Counted from the stretch's first letter, positions 1 to 9,113 are shown. The stretch is DNA of 64,000 nt from JACPPO01 sp965262505 (GCA_965262505.1 CBDHFM010000030.1:5332001-5396000); one strand, 5' to 3'. Numbers and translations: made by a program. Notes: a model not told the origin generated them from the sequence alone.

Positions 1-95
1 AGGGGGCGGGGCACACGGTTCAGTCAGCAGAGACTGACAGCCCTGAGGCGGAAGCCCTTATTGTGCGGGTGGACGGGGCAAGTAGCCAGCACGGG
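1..95 (-). mobile_element. End of an rve-type (IS481/IS3-like) insertion sequence, copy 3
   Basis: This stretch is the reverse complement of the left ends found at 13019 and 16347. The outer tip, CCCGTGCTGGCTACTTGCCC, ends at position 95 and the element runs out of the window to the left. It is therefore a third copy of the same 1.3-kb element in opposite orientation. Only the non-coding leader is inside the window. It cuts the Fic/Doc remnant immediately to its right. Confidence 0.85.
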
Positions 96-232
96 CCCGC
101 CGCCAAGGCAAGCATCAGCTGTTCCTGCTCGTCCACTGAGGCGTGGAGGATCATGCCGTTCAAGAGGAGACACGTCTCCATCGCCGCGTGAGCGACGCGC
201 GGAGTCCCGTTGACACACGGGTGATGCCGGGC
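96..232 (-). pseudogene. C-terminal remnant of a Doc/Fic-type toxin
   Basis: The minus-strand reading contains a His-Pro-x-Val-Asn-Gly segment (HHPCVNG, near 226) followed by VAHAAMETCLLLNG and ASVDEQEQL. This is the expected layout of death-on-curing (Doc) proteins, whose Fic motif is HPFxxGNKR followed by a helical tail. Here the motif has decayed to HPCVNGTPR, so the catalytic anion-binding residues are altered. The reading is cut at position 95 by the IS end, and no sensible N-terminal part precedes it. I infer a dead toxin gene. No phd antitoxin is visible beside it. Confidence 0.5.
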
Positions 233-368
233 GCGCGCGTATCCCCGCGCGTGGACGGTGACTCTGAGGCCGTACGCGGCCCGGGCGGAACGGTGACGGC
301 GGCATCCTCGTCGTGTGGGTGGCGAATTACTAATCTGTCCCATAATCCGTTGAGATATCACGTCTTGT

Positions 369-1722
369 GATCCTGGGAGAGGTCGCTAGGATATCTCGAT
401 GCGCGACCTGATCATCTTGCTGGTTCACCTGTGGGTGGCGAATTCGTAAGAATCAGAGACAAGGTTCGATCTTCACGTCACGCGAGCTGGAATCATCTGC
501 GACGTCGCACCGATAGCATGCGTCAGCTGGGCCGCTGACGCACGACCGTGCTGTGTCGGGATGGACGTCGAGCGCAGGCGCGCCGACCCGCTTGCCAGCG
601 TCTTCGCCCTTCAGGTGTCACGCCGCGATGGGGGTCTGATAGAGCCCGCGGCAATGCGCCTGCCAGCGGTAGCGACCGAGCCGTGCGACATTCCGCCGTG
701 TCGGGACGGGCGTCCGCCCTTCTAACGCGGCATGGGCCCGATGCGCGTTGTAGAAGTCCTGAAATTCAGCCAGCTTCTATTCCAAGTCCGACGCAGACCA
801 GAACAGCATTCGATCCACACACTCTCGTCGCAGGGTGCCAATCAACCGTTCGATAAACGGATGGGACACCGGGACATACGGCACACTCTTGACCGCGGTC
901 ACCCGTGGCACCCGCAGATTGGCGTGCCATTGGTGGAACCGGTACAGCGGGTCGTGGTCGGCGCTGAGGCGTGTCGGACGCAACGTCCCTCGAATCGCAC
1001 GGTTGAACATGCGGCACAGGGCGCGGCCATCCACAATGCCAGCGTGGACACCAAAGCCGACAATCCTCCTGGTGTATTGGTCCATGACCACCAGCACCCA
1101 ATGGCTGCGGAGCAGCGCGGACTCGCACCGAAACAAGTCGATGCTCCACAGACTGTCTGTCGTCTGTCCCAGAAACGTCAGCCAGGAGGGACCACTTCCG
1201 CCTGGACCCGGTCGATAGTGCGTCGCAAGGATCCGGCGCACCACGTCCTTGTCAATGTCGACCGCAAACGCGAGGGCGATCTGCTGGGCAATCCGCGGAC
1301 AGCCCCACAGGGGATTGCGCCGCTTCCATCGCAACAATGGCATCCACCACCGCTTTGGATGGCCCTTTGGGGCCGGTGCGGCGGCGCTTGGGTGAAAACA
1401 GCCAGCGGTACTTGCGGCGACGCAGCATCCGATGGAAATCGAGGATCGTCGACGGTCTCAGCACGATCGCCGACCGGAGCACGCGGGCCGGGCGCATGAA
1501 CAGCGCACACACGCCGGCCAGGACCCGGTCCGACGCGCGGAGGTTCGGCGCCCGGTGCCGCGAGCGATTGAGAATCAGCAGTTGCTACTTGACCAAGAGC
1601 GATTCGGCGACGACAGACCGCAGACCGCCGGGGCCCATCAGCCGCGCCAGGGTGGTGATCAGGTGGACGAGCAGGATGAGCAGGTCGCGCATCGGAACAT
1701 CCTAGCGACCACTCCCAGGATC
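369..1722 (-). mobile_element. Decayed rve-type IS bounded by 62-bp inverted repeats
   Basis: The sequences at 369-430 and 1661-1722 are long imperfect inverted repeats starting GATCCTGGGAG. The right one contains the transposase start codon (ATG at 1692). The left one carries the same start-codon context (ATG at 399), so it looks like the 5' tip of a second, inverted copy rather than a simple terminal repeat. A 15-bp direct repeat (GTGGGTGGCGAATT) occurs at about 315 and 431. Between them lies one degenerate transposase gene. Confidence 0.6.
618..1692 (-). pseudogene. Transposase with rve (DDE integrase-core) domain, frameshifted
   Basis: Reading from ATG 1692 gives an N-terminal HTH-type region (MRDLLILLVHL, then RKYRWLFSPKRR). 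This is broken by an in-frame stop near 1590 and a one-base frameshift near 1330. The catalytic core then follows at 1343-777 with D (SIDLF), D (SADHDP) and E (HPFIERLIGTLRREC). Another stop near 775 precedes the normal C-terminal end (FYNAHRAHAALEGRTP). All three DDE residues are still recognisable, but the gene cannot make a full product. It belongs to the IS3/IS481 integrase-core superfamily; I cannot name the exact group. Confidence 0.7.
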
Positions 1723-1738
1723 ACAAAACTTGATACTC

Positions 1739-2938
1739 GGTGCTTCCGCAATCAACTGTTTGTGTCCTGTCGCTAACCCACCTACATGCTGGAGTTTGGG
1801 CCGTCATTCGAGCGTCATAGTTCTCTCGCCGACAAGGCCCACGCACCGTGAAGAAACCAAGCTGTCTCAATCCCGAGTGTCCGTTGCACGGAAACGCCAG
1901 GTCCAGCCACATCATCCGCTACGGATTCTACAGAACCACGGCCGGGAAACGGCGCCGCTACCGGTGCGTGGGATGCGGCCAGACGTTCTCGACGACGAAA
2001 GGTACCCCCTATTACCGCCTCCAGCATCGCCGGACGACGTTCGACACGGTCGTCACGCTGAGCGTTGAGGGTGTCAGTCGGTCGGCGATCGCCCGGGTCG
2101 AACGGCTAGCCTGGAACACCGTGGCCCGCTGGCTCGAGCGGGCTGCCTCGGTGTGTCGCCGATTTACCGACGGGAGGACCACCGGCTTCGTCGCCACCGA
2201 GCTACAAGCCGACGAGATCCGCTCGTTCACTGGGGGCAAGACCCGGCCGACGTGGGTATTCGCGGCGATGGAGGTCTGGTCGCGTCTCTGGACGTCGACC
2301 GTCGTCGGGCGACGCAGCTACCGGAACACCCTGGCACTCGTGCGCGACGTGGCGTCGCGGATGACGTTCACCCCATATCCCGTGATCGTTACCGATGGCT
2401 TCGAGTTCTACGGAACGGTCATCCGTCGGGTCTTCGGTCCCGCGGCGCTCTACGCGCAGGTGATCAAGACCCGCCGCCATGATCGCGTGGTGCGGGTCGA
2501 CCGACGGGCGGTGATCGGCGCCGCCTGGCGATTTGACGAGGCGCGCGCGCGCTCCGAGGACTCCTCGACGGTGAACACGTCGTTCATCGAACGGTTGAAT
2601 CTGACCATCCGGCAGAGTTCCGCCTACTTGTCACGACGGACGCTGTCCCATGCGCGCGCGACGGACACGCTCGACGCGCATCTCGAGCTGCTACGCTGCT
2701 ACTACAACTTCGTTCGACCGCATCGGGCGCTGAGGTTCGGACGCGAGACGCGGACTCCCGCGATGCAGGCGGGGCTCGCCACGCGGCGGCTGACCCTGCG
2801 GGACATCTTCGTGTCCCTGCGGCGCGTTGTCTGGTGGCTGAGCGACGTGCGGGCGTTCGCTGACTTGCGTAGGACGGCCGCTGCCGCCGTCATGTACATG
2901 CCGGTCGCAGCGTAACAACACTTGATGACGGAAGCACC
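1739..2938 (+). mobile_element. IS1-like insertion sequence, 1200 bp, apparently complete
   Basis: Terminal inverted repeats GGTGCTTCCGCAATCAA (from 1739) and its counterpart GGTGCTTCCGTCATCAA (reverse complement, ending 2938) enclose a single intact transposase gene. A related but diverged element with the same tip GGTGCTT lies at 27494-28708. No target-site duplication is evident by eye. Confidence 0.75.
1848..2915 (+). CDS. IS1-like transposase with N-terminal zinc finger
   Basis: The 355-residue protein begins with a zinc-binding module (CLNPECPLHG, then YRCVGCGQTFS), like the InsA part of IS1. An HTH follows (SRSAIARVERLAWNTVARWL), then a DDE catalytic domain with D in LQADEIRSF, D in IVTDGFEFYG and E in TSFIERLNLTIRQ. 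The tail YYNFVRPHRAL is typical of the family. In classical IS1 the two parts are separate frames joined by frameshifting; here they are one uninterrupted frame. The start ATG 1848 follows the left repeat by about 110 bp. The homologue at 27518-28618 supports the gene boundaries. Confidence 0.8.
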   Translation: MKKPSCLNPECPLHGNARSSHIIRYGFYRTTAGKRRRYRCVGCGQTFSTTKGTPYYRLQHRRTTFDTVVTLSVEGVSRSAIARVERLAWNTVARWLERAASVCRRFTDGRTTGFVATELQADEIRSFTGGKTRPTWVFAAMEVWSRLWTSTVVGRRSYRNTLALVRDVASRMTFTPYPVIVTDGFEFYGTVIRRVFGPAALYAQVIKTRRHDRVVRVDRRAVIGAAWRFDEARARSEDSSTVNTSFIERLNLTIRQSSAYLSRRTLSHARATDTLDAHLELLRCYYNFVRPHRALRFGRETRTPAMQAGLATRRLTLRDIFVSLRRVVWWLSDVRAFADLRRTAAAAVMYMPVAA

Positions 2939-3832
2939 ACTATCTTATAGGTTTCGTCTTTATTTCGCTCTAACGTAGTCCTTGGCCGATGATCAAGGTC
3001 GGTTCGAGCCAATCTAGGTCACAACACGGCACCCGTTACCCGCCCAGGCGGCGAACGAAAGCCTGCGCCGAGGCACTTGTGGTCCGACCGTCCTCCATCG
3101 CGTCGACCACAGTGGTTGGAAGAATCCCCCCCACCTGCGAGCGATATCGCTCGATCCAGGACGCAGCACCAATCCGACAGCGGGACGTCGTGTCGGGCAG
3201 TATCCGTTTCTGCTCCCGTAAACAAGCCGGATCTTGCCGGTTCGAGCGCGAATACACCACCCGGTGCAAGCCTTGCACTCTTGAAGGTGCCTTGATTCGG
3301 TATTCGTCCATTCGTCGGTGGGCTGGGAAGGTGTGCCTGGTCCTGCGCCAGCATCCAGATGGGACACGCTGGATCGGCTACCGCGCGGGAACCTATCTCG
3401 TGGACCGAGCCATGCGGGCGTCGGGGAAGTCAGCAGCGGACCTCGTCGCCATGCCGACAGAGGACTTATTGCGACTGGCGCAGAGCCCATCGCCCTAACC
3501 CATTGGCGGGACTAGCCTCGCTGGCCATACCGTCGTGGAGGCGGTGGGTGACTGTGATCACTCCTGATAAACGCCGATCTGTAGACCTATCCAGCCAGCC
3601 GCGGATTACTCCGCACTTGGCCGGACTGCGCACATTCCAGCTGGCGATACTGGCCGACAATCAGGCGAACGTCACCGGCTCCTTATTCATAGAGGGACCG
3701 ATCGCAGATCGGTTATCGGGTTACCGTTCGAAACGGGGACGAATGTGTTGAATCTGGCCAGATTCTGGCCATCTAGACCGATGAAATAGCGCCTGAATAT
3801 AACCGTCCTGGTATAACCGATCCGACACCGGG
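2939..3832. other. Intergenic stretch with no convincing complete gene
   Basis: Both strands carry only short overlapping readings with no recognisable start context. The sole protein-like segment is the fragment listed at 3310-3498. The stretch from 3500 to 3832 leads into the tRNA-derived attachment-like repeat. Confidence 0.5.
3310..3498 (+). pseudogene. Possible C-terminal fragment of a secreted or zinc-peptidase-like protein
   Basis: The last third of the open frame reads as a plausible protein end: WIGYRAGTYLVDRAMRASGK, then SAADLVAMPTEDLLRLAQ. The Gly-Tyr-Arg-xx-Tyr pattern and the amphipathic tail resemble the C-termini of DUF2268-like metallopeptidases, but the HExxH region is absent. 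The upstream part of the frame has no protein character. Identification is weak. Confidence 0.22.
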
Positions 3833-3878
3833 CCTTCTAAGCCGGGGGTCGCAGGTTCGAATCCTGCCGGGCGCGCCA
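3833..3878 (+). repeat. tRNA-Arg(UCU) 3' half, attachment-site-like (left copy)
   Basis: The sequence matches the 3' half of a bacterial tRNA-Arg with anticodon TCT: CCTTCTAAG of the anticodon arm, a GCAGG/TTCGAAT/CCTGC T-arm, the 3' acceptor strand GGGCGC and an encoded GCCA end. Upstream there is no D-arm or 5' acceptor strand, so it is not a whole tRNA gene. A near-identical 45-bp copy lies at 44793-44837. Such 3' tRNA halves are the usual cross-over repeats left by tyrosine integrases, and one is encoded at 39878-40894. Confidence 0.75.
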
Positions 3879-4021
3879 CTTTCCTAGAGAAATCGCCGAT
3901 TGCGTTCACTTTGGCGACTCCCTCGGCGAATGTGCAGCGAACAGAGTGACCGGTCGGCCCCAAAGATTGGCTGACTGAAGTACGCCCCGCGCCACCCCGC
4001 GCTTCCAGGCGGCCGGCACCG

Positions 4022-4699
4022 ATGGCATGGTGTGACGTCGTGGAGCCCCGCACGCTACGTGAGTGCCGGATCGCGCTGGGCCAGTCGCAAGCGGTGTTCG
4101 CGGCCATGCTTGGTGCGTCTCCCGAGTCGTACCGGACGTGGGATGCCGGGCGGCGGGCAACGCCGCCGACGATCCTCGCACGCGCGCGTGCGCTCGCCAC
4201 GCATCGTGATGATCACGCGCGCCTACCGTTACCCGTGCTCGCGCTGCTCATCGGCGTGCACGTCAAGACGCTGCGATCAGCGGCGCGGGACGGGCGGCTG
4301 CCAGTGACCTATGACACCCGGACGACCTTTCGCCGCCTCCGGGCCCGAGCGACTCCCGTCGCGGCCTGGGCGTTTCGGCGGTCGTACTATGGGCACACGG
4401 TCCGCCCAGATGATCGTCGTGCGCCATTGACCTGGGCCAGCGTGCCAGACGACTACGATGTACAGATTCGCGTGCTGCGTCACGCGCGCGGATTGAGCCA
4501 GGCGCAATTGGCCACGCTGGTGGGCGCGGCGCGAAAGGCCGTCGTCTACCAATGGGAGGCGCGGAAACGCACGCCGTCGCCCTTGTTCTGGCAACGAATT
4601 GCCGCGCTCCTCGCGTCCGCAGTCAGCCCCTCGGGGCGCGTTTCGCAAGACCGAACGGCTCTGGCACACCCTCGACCATGCGGACGGTCCCCACGCTGA
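4022..4699 (+). CDS. DNA-binding protein with two XRE-type HTH domains
   Basis: The 225-residue protein carries two Cro/C1-like helix-turn-helix segments, residues about 10-45 (LRECRIALGQSQAVFAAMLG) and about 150-190 (LRHARGLSQAQLATLVGAAR). A middle segment (LIGVHVKTLRSAARDGRLPV) resembles an excisionase or MerR-like winged helix. I infer a transcriptional regulator or mobile-element repressor. It sits 144 bp inside the left tRNA-derived repeat and is followed by a convergent gene of unknown function. The C-terminal 30 residues are low-complexity and may be frameshifted. Confidence 0.6.
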   Translation: MAWCDVVEPRTLRECRIALGQSQAVFAAMLGASPESYRTWDAGRRATPPTILARARALATHRDDHARLPLPVLALLIGVHVKTLRSAARDGRLPVTYDTRTTFRRLRARATPVAAWAFRRSYYGHTVRPDDRRAPLTWASVPDDYDVQIRVLRHARGLSQAQLATLVGAARKAVVYQWEARKRTPSPLFWQRIAALLASAVSPSGRVSQDRTALAHPRPCGRSPR

Positions 4700-4752
4700 C
4701 TTGGACGATTCCGGCGGATCGCTGCGATCAGAACACGCGGATGGTCGAACCA

Positions 4753-5400
4753 TCAATGGATCGTCGGCTTGTTCACCGCGCTCGTCGCGAGCACCTGTTG
4801 GCGCACTCGTTTGCAAGACAGTACCAGCGCGTGAAGCTCCTGCTCCGCGATACGTGAGAGTTCCCGCACCTCTCTGAGTATCCTCACGACGTCCTGTTTC
4901 GACGCCGGGGGCGCTGACTCGCGTTCCATGAGATCGAGGATGCCGCGCATCATGGCGTTGATCTCGCCGAGATGATGCAGGGCCTCGGTGGCCCGGTCGG
5001 GCAGGTCAATGGCGTCCTCGTCACCGAACAGGCCGTCGATGAAGCCTTCGAGTTCCTCCACGCGCGTGCGACACACGCGCTGGAGATTGTCCGGGGTCGG
5101 CGTGACGGTCATCCTTACGAGTCGGTACGGCTTGGTGTCCGATTGGTGTTGTGCTAATTCGTTCCAGAGGCGCATCAGGGCCTCGAACAGGTCATTGACG
5201 GCCACCATGTCGTTGAACTTGGGCAACTCGCCGCCCCAGAGGCGCTTGATGGTCTGCACGGGTGAGGCATCGAGCGTGGGCGTCGCGATGTTGCCGAGGA
5301 ACCGCGTGCGCACGGCATGAAACGGAATCGGACAGGCGTAGCGCGTCAGGAGCGCGCGCGCCGACTGGGGTCCCACGTGTGTGGGGGACGGTTTCTTCAT
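4753..5400 (-). CDS. Conserved-looking hypothetical protein, mostly helical
   Basis: The 215-residue reading starts at ATG 5400 (MKKPSPTHVGP). It contains a coherent soluble helical region (LFEALMRLWNELAQHQ; RVEELEGFIDGLFGDEDAID; VVRILREVRELSRIAEQEL). No signal peptide, membrane segment or catalytic motif is visible. I do not recognise the family. It converges with the two-HTH regulator at 4022-4699, and both lie just inside the island boundary, so a mobile-element role is plausible but unproven. Confidence 0.5.
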   Translation of the reverse strand: MKKPSPTHVGPQSARALLTRYACPIPFHAVRTRFLGNIATPTLDASPVQTIKRLWGGELPKFNDMVAVNDLFEALMRLWNELAQHQSDTKPYRLVRMTVTPTPDNLQRVCRTRVEELEGFIDGLFGDEDAIDLPDRATEALHHLGEINAMMRGILDLMERESAPPASKQDVVRILREVRELSRIAEQELHALVLSCKRVRQQVLATSAVNKPTIH

Positions 5401-5635
5401 GAGGCTGTTTTCGCTGACGGCATCGACGGGCCATCGACCGGCGCACTAGCGTCCGTCGAACTCCCGCGACATGTCGCGCAGCACGTGGTCGCCCAGTGTA
5501 TCGCCTCAGGATGCTTGGACAGTGGTGTGACGGCATCCGCTTCTACGCTGCCGCGTCCAGCCCGACGAGGTCCTGTCGCATCTGGACGGCTGAGCTTGAT
5601 CCGGTTTGGTGGACATCTTCCGAGAGGCGGATACG

Positions 5636-5953
5636 ATGGCCAGAATGGGATCAAGCAAGGCGGGACGACGGGTACGACGACAGTTCACCGAGGAGTTCAA
5701 AGCAGGGGCCGTACGGCTGGTCCTGGATGAGGAGCGGACGGTTGGTGCGGGCGCACGCGAGTTGGACCTGACGCCCTCCGCGCTCGCCGGCTGGGTCCGG
5801 GCGGGGCAGGCCGAGCGCACGCAGGGTAAGAGCGGGCTCATGAAGGAAGACCGCGAGGAATTGGTGCGACTCCGCAAGGAGCTGCGCATCGTCCAGGAAG
5901 AGCGTGACATCCTAAAAAAAGCGGCGGCGTACTTCGCGACGCAGAGCCGATGA
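5636..5953 (+). CDS. IS3-family transposase OrfA
   Basis: About 105 residues from ATG 5636. An HTH (FTEEFKAGAVRLVLDEERTV, then GARELDLTPSALAGWVR) is followed by the leucine-zipper-like helix usual in OrfA (RLRKELRIVQEERDILKKAA). Its stop overlaps the OrfB start (ATGA at 5950). In the family OrfA and OrfB are fused by programmed frameshifting to form the active transposase. An upstream ATG at 5606 exists but lies inside the terminal leader. Confidence 0.75.
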   Translation: MARMGSSKAGRRVRRQFTEEFKAGAVRLVLDEERTVGAGARELDLTPSALAGWVRAGQAERTQGKSGLMKEDREELVRLRKELRIVQEERDILKKAAAYFATQSR

Positions 5954-6422
5954 GATTTACCTTCATCGCGGCGAAGAAGGCCGAGCATACCGTGACGATT
6001 CTCTGCCGGTGTTTGTGCGTGACGCGCAGTGGCTTCTATGCGTGGCAGGCCCGCCCCGAATCCCTCCATGCCCGCGACGATCGCCGATTGAAAGTGCTCG
6101 TGCACACCTCGTTTGCGGAAAGCCGGCGGAACTACGGCAGTCCGCGCGTCCACGATGATCTGATCGATTGGCAGGAGCGCGTGAGCCGGAAGCGCGTCGT
6201 CCGGTTCATGCAGGAAGAAGGCCTGAAAGCCCGGGTCCGCAAGCGGTACACGCACACGACGATGAGCGACCACGATCAACCGGTGGCCGCCAATCTGCTC
6301 GACCGGCGGTTCGAGGCGGCGGCGCCGAATCAACGCTGGGTCGGGGATACGACCGAGTTCGTCATCGCCACCAGCGGCAAGCTCTATCTGGCGGTGATCC
6401 TCGATCTGTTTTCCCGGTTCGT
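5950..6422 (+). pseudogene. IS3-family transposase OrfB, N-terminal part only
   Basis: Starts at ATG 5950 overlapping the OrfA stop. The reading has the usual N-terminal segment (CRCLCVTRSGFYAWQARP), the ESRRNYGSPRVHDDL block and the first catalytic Asp in NQRWVGDTTEFVI. It ends at ILDLFSRFVAL when the IS5 copy begins, so the second Asp and the Glu of the DDE triad are missing. About 40 percent of the protein is lost. Confidence 0.8.
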
Positions 6423-7501
6423 GGCGTTGTTGCATGAAGACTCTGCGGTGGGGCGGTTTGGGCCGCATTTCTCGTGATCCTCCGCAGGATCCACACTGCA
6501 GGGATGAAGTCGAAGGTTCATCCCACGTATAAGACGAAGTACCGCGTTGCGAACTGGCCGGCCTACAACCAAGCCCTCGTTCGCCGCGGCGATGTGACGG
6601 TGTGGTTGTCCTCGGACGCGATCGCTGCCTGGACGCCTCGCCGGAGCGGCAGGCGAGGCGGGCAGCGGCGGTACTCGAATCTCGCCATCGAAACCGCCCT
6701 GACCCTGCGGCTCCTCTACCATTTCCCGCTGCGCCAGGCCGAAGGGTTCCTGCATGCCCTGTTCGGGATGATGCGCCTCGACCTCTCCGCCCCCGACTAT
6801 ACGACGCTCTCCCGACGCAGTCAGCATCTGCGGCGCCGTCTGCGACCGGTCCCGCCAGGCGAGGGCATCCATCTCGTGCTTGACAGCACGGGGCTGTCTA
6901 TCGTCGGGGCAGGTGAGTGGGCGGCCGCGAAACACGGTGGCCGCGGCCGGCGTGGCTGGAAGAAACTCCACCTTGGCGTCGATCAGTCCGGCGTGATCCG
7001 TGTCCACACGCTGACCGAGGCGACGGATGATGATGCGACCACCGCCCTCGATCTGCTCACCGCGGTCGAGGGCCCTCTCGTGCGCGTCACCGCTGACGCC
7101 GCCTATGACACGGTCGCCGTCTACGAAACGGCGGGGGCGCGGGGTGCGACGGTCGTCATCCCACCGGCCAGGACGGCGAACGTCTCTGGGCACGGCCCGC
7201 GGTCGCCCGCGCGGGATCGAACGATCACGTTGGTGAAGCAGCTCGGCCGGCGCCAGTGGAAGAAGGCGTCCGGGTACCATCGTCAGGGCCGGGTGGAGAA
7301 TACGTTCTTCCGCTACAAGTCCATCATCGGAGATGGCCTTCGCGCCCGGAGTCCAGCCGGGCAGGGGAGTGAGGCCGTCCTCGGCTGTGAGATCCTCAAT
7401 CGGATGATCGCCCTCGGCCGACCAGTGTCATACCGCATCGGCAGGTGAGGATCCTGTCGGTGGGCATCGTGCGGGCCAGTGACGATTCGTGCAACAACGC
7501 C
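6423..7501 (+). mobile_element. IS5-family element, full 1079-bp copy A
   Basis: The ends are GGCGTTGTTGCATGAA at 6423 and its inverted counterpart TTCGTGCAACAACGCC ending at 7501. Full copies C (10382-11460) and F (36552-37630) have exactly the same length, which fixes the element at 1079 bp. It has landed in the IS3 orfB on its left. On its right it abuts the headless copy B, giving a tandem head-to-tail arrangement. Confidence 0.9.
6504..7448 (+). CDS. IS5-family DDE transposase (copy A)
   Basis: About 314 residues from ATG 6504 (MKSKVHPTYKTKYRVANW). An N-terminal DNA-binding region contains LRLLYHFPLRQAEGFLHALF. The catalytic domain has D in VLDSTGLSIVG, D in RVTADAAYDTV and E in GRVENTFFRYKSIIG (the Y-x2-R-x3-E-x6-K signature of IS4/IS5 enzymes). 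An upstream in-frame ATG at 6474 lies in the terminal leader. No frameshift is seen, so this copy could be active and could mobilise the defective copies and the MITE-like element. Confidence 0.88.
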   Translation: MKSKVHPTYKTKYRVANWPAYNQALVRRGDVTVWLSSDAIAAWTPRRSGRRGGQRRYSNLAIETALTLRLLYHFPLRQAEGFLHALFGMMRLDLSAPDYTTLSRRSQHLRRRLRPVPPGEGIHLVLDSTGLSIVGAGEWAAAKHGGRGRRGWKKLHLGVDQSGVIRVHTLTEATDDDATTALDLLTAVEGPLVRVTADAAYDTVAVYETAGARGATVVIPPARTANVSGHGPRSPARDRTITLVKQLGRRQWKKASGYHRQGRVENTFFRYKSIIGDGLRARSPAGQGSEAVLGCEILNRMIALGRPVSYRIGR

Positions 7502-8358
7502 ATGTGACGGTGTGGTTGTCCTCGGACGCGATCGCTGCCTGGACGCCCCGCCGGAGCGGCCGGCGGGGTGGGCAGCGGCGCTACTCGGATCTCGCCATCG
7601 AGACCGCCCTGACCTTGCGACTCATCTACCATCTCCCGCTGCGCCAGGCCGAAGGGTTCCTGCACGCCCTGTTCGGGATGATGCGCCTCGACCTCTCCGC
7701 CCCCGACTATACGACGCTCTCCCGGCGCAGTCAGCATCTGCGGCGCCGTCTGCGACCGGTCCCGACCGGCGAGGGCCTCCATCTCGTGCTCGACAGCACG
7801 GGTCTGTCCATCGTCGGGGCAGGTGAGTGGGCGGCCGCGAAACACGGTGGCCGCGGCCGGCGTGGCTGGAGGAAGCTTCACCTTGGCGTCGATCAGTCAG
7901 GCGTGATCCGTGTCCACACGTTGACCGAGGAGACGGGTGATGATGCGACCACCGCCCTCGATCTGCTCGCCGCGGTCGAGAGCCCTCTCGTACGCGTCAC
8001 CGCTGACGCCGCCTATGACACGGTCGCCGTCTACGAAACGGCGACGGCGCGGGGTGCGACAGTCATAATCCCACCGACCAAGACGGCGAACATCTCTGGC
8101 CACGGCCCGCGGTCGCCCGCGCGGGATCGGACGATCACGTTGGTGAAGCAGTTCGGCCGGCGGCGTTGGAAGAAGGTGTCAGGGTACCATCGCCAGAGCC
8201 GGGTGGAGAATGCGTTCTTCCGCTACAAGTCCATCATCGGCGATGGCCTTCGCGCCCGGAGTCCAGCTGGGCAGGGGAGTGAGGCCGTCCTCGGCTGTGA
8301 GATCTTGAATCGGATGACCGCCCTCGGCCGACCAGTGTCGTACCGCATCGGCAGGTGA
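7489..8358 (+). pseudogene. IS5-family transposase lacking its N-terminus (copy B)
   Basis: Homology to copy A starts at 7502 (VTVWLSSDAIAAW) and continues unbroken to the stop, so the first 30 or so residues are missing. The frame opens at a GTG in the right terminal repeat of copy A, giving a chimeric MQQRH start. The DDE residues are all present. Loss of the N-terminal DNA-binding residues makes activity unlikely. Confidence 0.8.
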
Positions 8359-8411
8359 GGATCTTGTCGGTTGGCATCGTGCGGGCCCGTGACGATTCGT
8401 GCAACAACGCC
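7502..8411 (+). mobile_element. IS5-family element, 5'-truncated copy B
   Basis: This copy begins directly at the right end of copy A, without its own left end and about 170 bp of leader and gene start. It retains the right inverted repeat (TTCGTGCAACAACGCC ending 8411). The A/B junction is what recombination or one-ended insertion into a pre-existing copy would leave. Confidence 0.85.
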
Positions 8412-8468
8412 GCGCGGCGCGGCGGCGGCGTGGCACGAGGCACGGGAATGCTGACGGGTGCGAGACAG

Positions 8469-8948
8469 ATGAGCAGCACACTGGCCGAGTATCTGAAGAC
8501 GACAGACGTCGAAGCCACACTGATTCACTGTGATACGACGACGCCGACGGTTGAACGTGCCGCGGCGGCGTTGGGCGTGCCGGCGTCGGCTATCGTGAAG
8601 TCGATTGTGCTCGAGTACAAGCAGGCGCGGCCCGGGGTGTGTCTCGTCATCGTCCCGGGCGACCGCCGCGTGTCACGAGTCAAGGTGGCTGCGGCACTCG
8701 CGGTGGATCGACTACGGCTGGCGTCGGCCGAGGTCGTCCAGGAAGCGACGGGTTACTGGCCCGGCGGCGTGCCTCCCATCGGGCATCGTCAACCGTTGGA
8801 GGTCGTCATCGATCGGCGCGTGTTTGATCACGACGTCGTCTATGGCGGCGGCGGGGACGAGTGGCACATGGTGCGAATCAAGCCGCAGGTCATCCAGCGG
8901 CTGACCGCCGCGCGGGTCGCGGACGTGGTTCGAAGACCCGGGTGCTGA
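8469..8948 (+). CDS. YbaK/ProX-family aminoacyl-tRNA deacylase
   Basis: About 160 residues from ATG 8469 (MSSTLAEYLKTTDVEATLIH). The YbaK/EbsC fold is indicated by AAAALGVPASAIVKSIVLEY, the VCLVIVPGDRRVS strand, KVAAALAVDRLRLAS and the GYWPGGVPPIGH loop, followed by DRRVFDHDVVYGGGGDEWHM. The family hydrolyses mischarged aminoacyl-tRNAs (for example Cys-tRNA-Pro) in trans. An in-frame ATG at 8448 is possible, but the family usually starts at the MSS position. The gene is intact although IS5 material lies on both sides. Confidence 0.82.
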   Translation: MSSTLAEYLKTTDVEATLIHCDTTTPTVERAAAALGVPASAIVKSIVLEYKQARPGVCLVIVPGDRRVSRVKVAAALAVDRLRLASAEVVQEATGYWPGGVPPIGHRQPLEVVIDRRVFDHDVVYGGGGDEWHMVRIKPQVIQRLTAARVADVVRRPGC

Positions 8949-9009
8949 CGATGCGAGGGGCCGCACACGGGACCGGGCCCAGCATCGAGTGTGAACAGCA
9001 GTACTACGA

Positions 9010-9113
9010 GGCCGGGTGGAGAACACGTTCTTCCGATACAAGTCCATCATCGGAGATGGCCTTCGCGCCCGGAGTCCAGCCGGGCAGGGGAGTGAGGTCG
9101 TCCTTGGCTGTGA
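9010..9113 (+). repeat. IS5-family relic (internal 3' part of the transposase gene)
   Basis: About 104 bp match the 3' part of the IS5 transposase gene (GGCCGGGTGGAGAACACG through the LGC codons). Both edges are abrupt, with no terminal repeat. It lies only 30 bp upstream of the aminotransferase start and has probably replaced that gene's original promoter region. Confidence 0.8.

Larger units (their letters stand above)
5591..6422 (+). mobile_element. IS3-family element, 3' end lost to an IS5 insertion
   Basis: The left tip TGAGCTTGATCCGG lies just ahead of orfA and has the TGA start usual for IS3 elements. orfA and the first part of orfB follow. The element stops where the IS5-family copy begins at 6423, and no right half of this IS3 is found beyond that copy (7502). 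The missing part suggests a later recombination rather than a simple insertion. Confidence 0.7.

Noticed and set aside
3790..3878. Complete tRNA-Arg gene at the left repeat
   Set aside because: The 3' half is perfect, but upstream there is no D-arm, no anticodon 5' stem and no acceptor 5' strand; the same holds at 44.79 kb.
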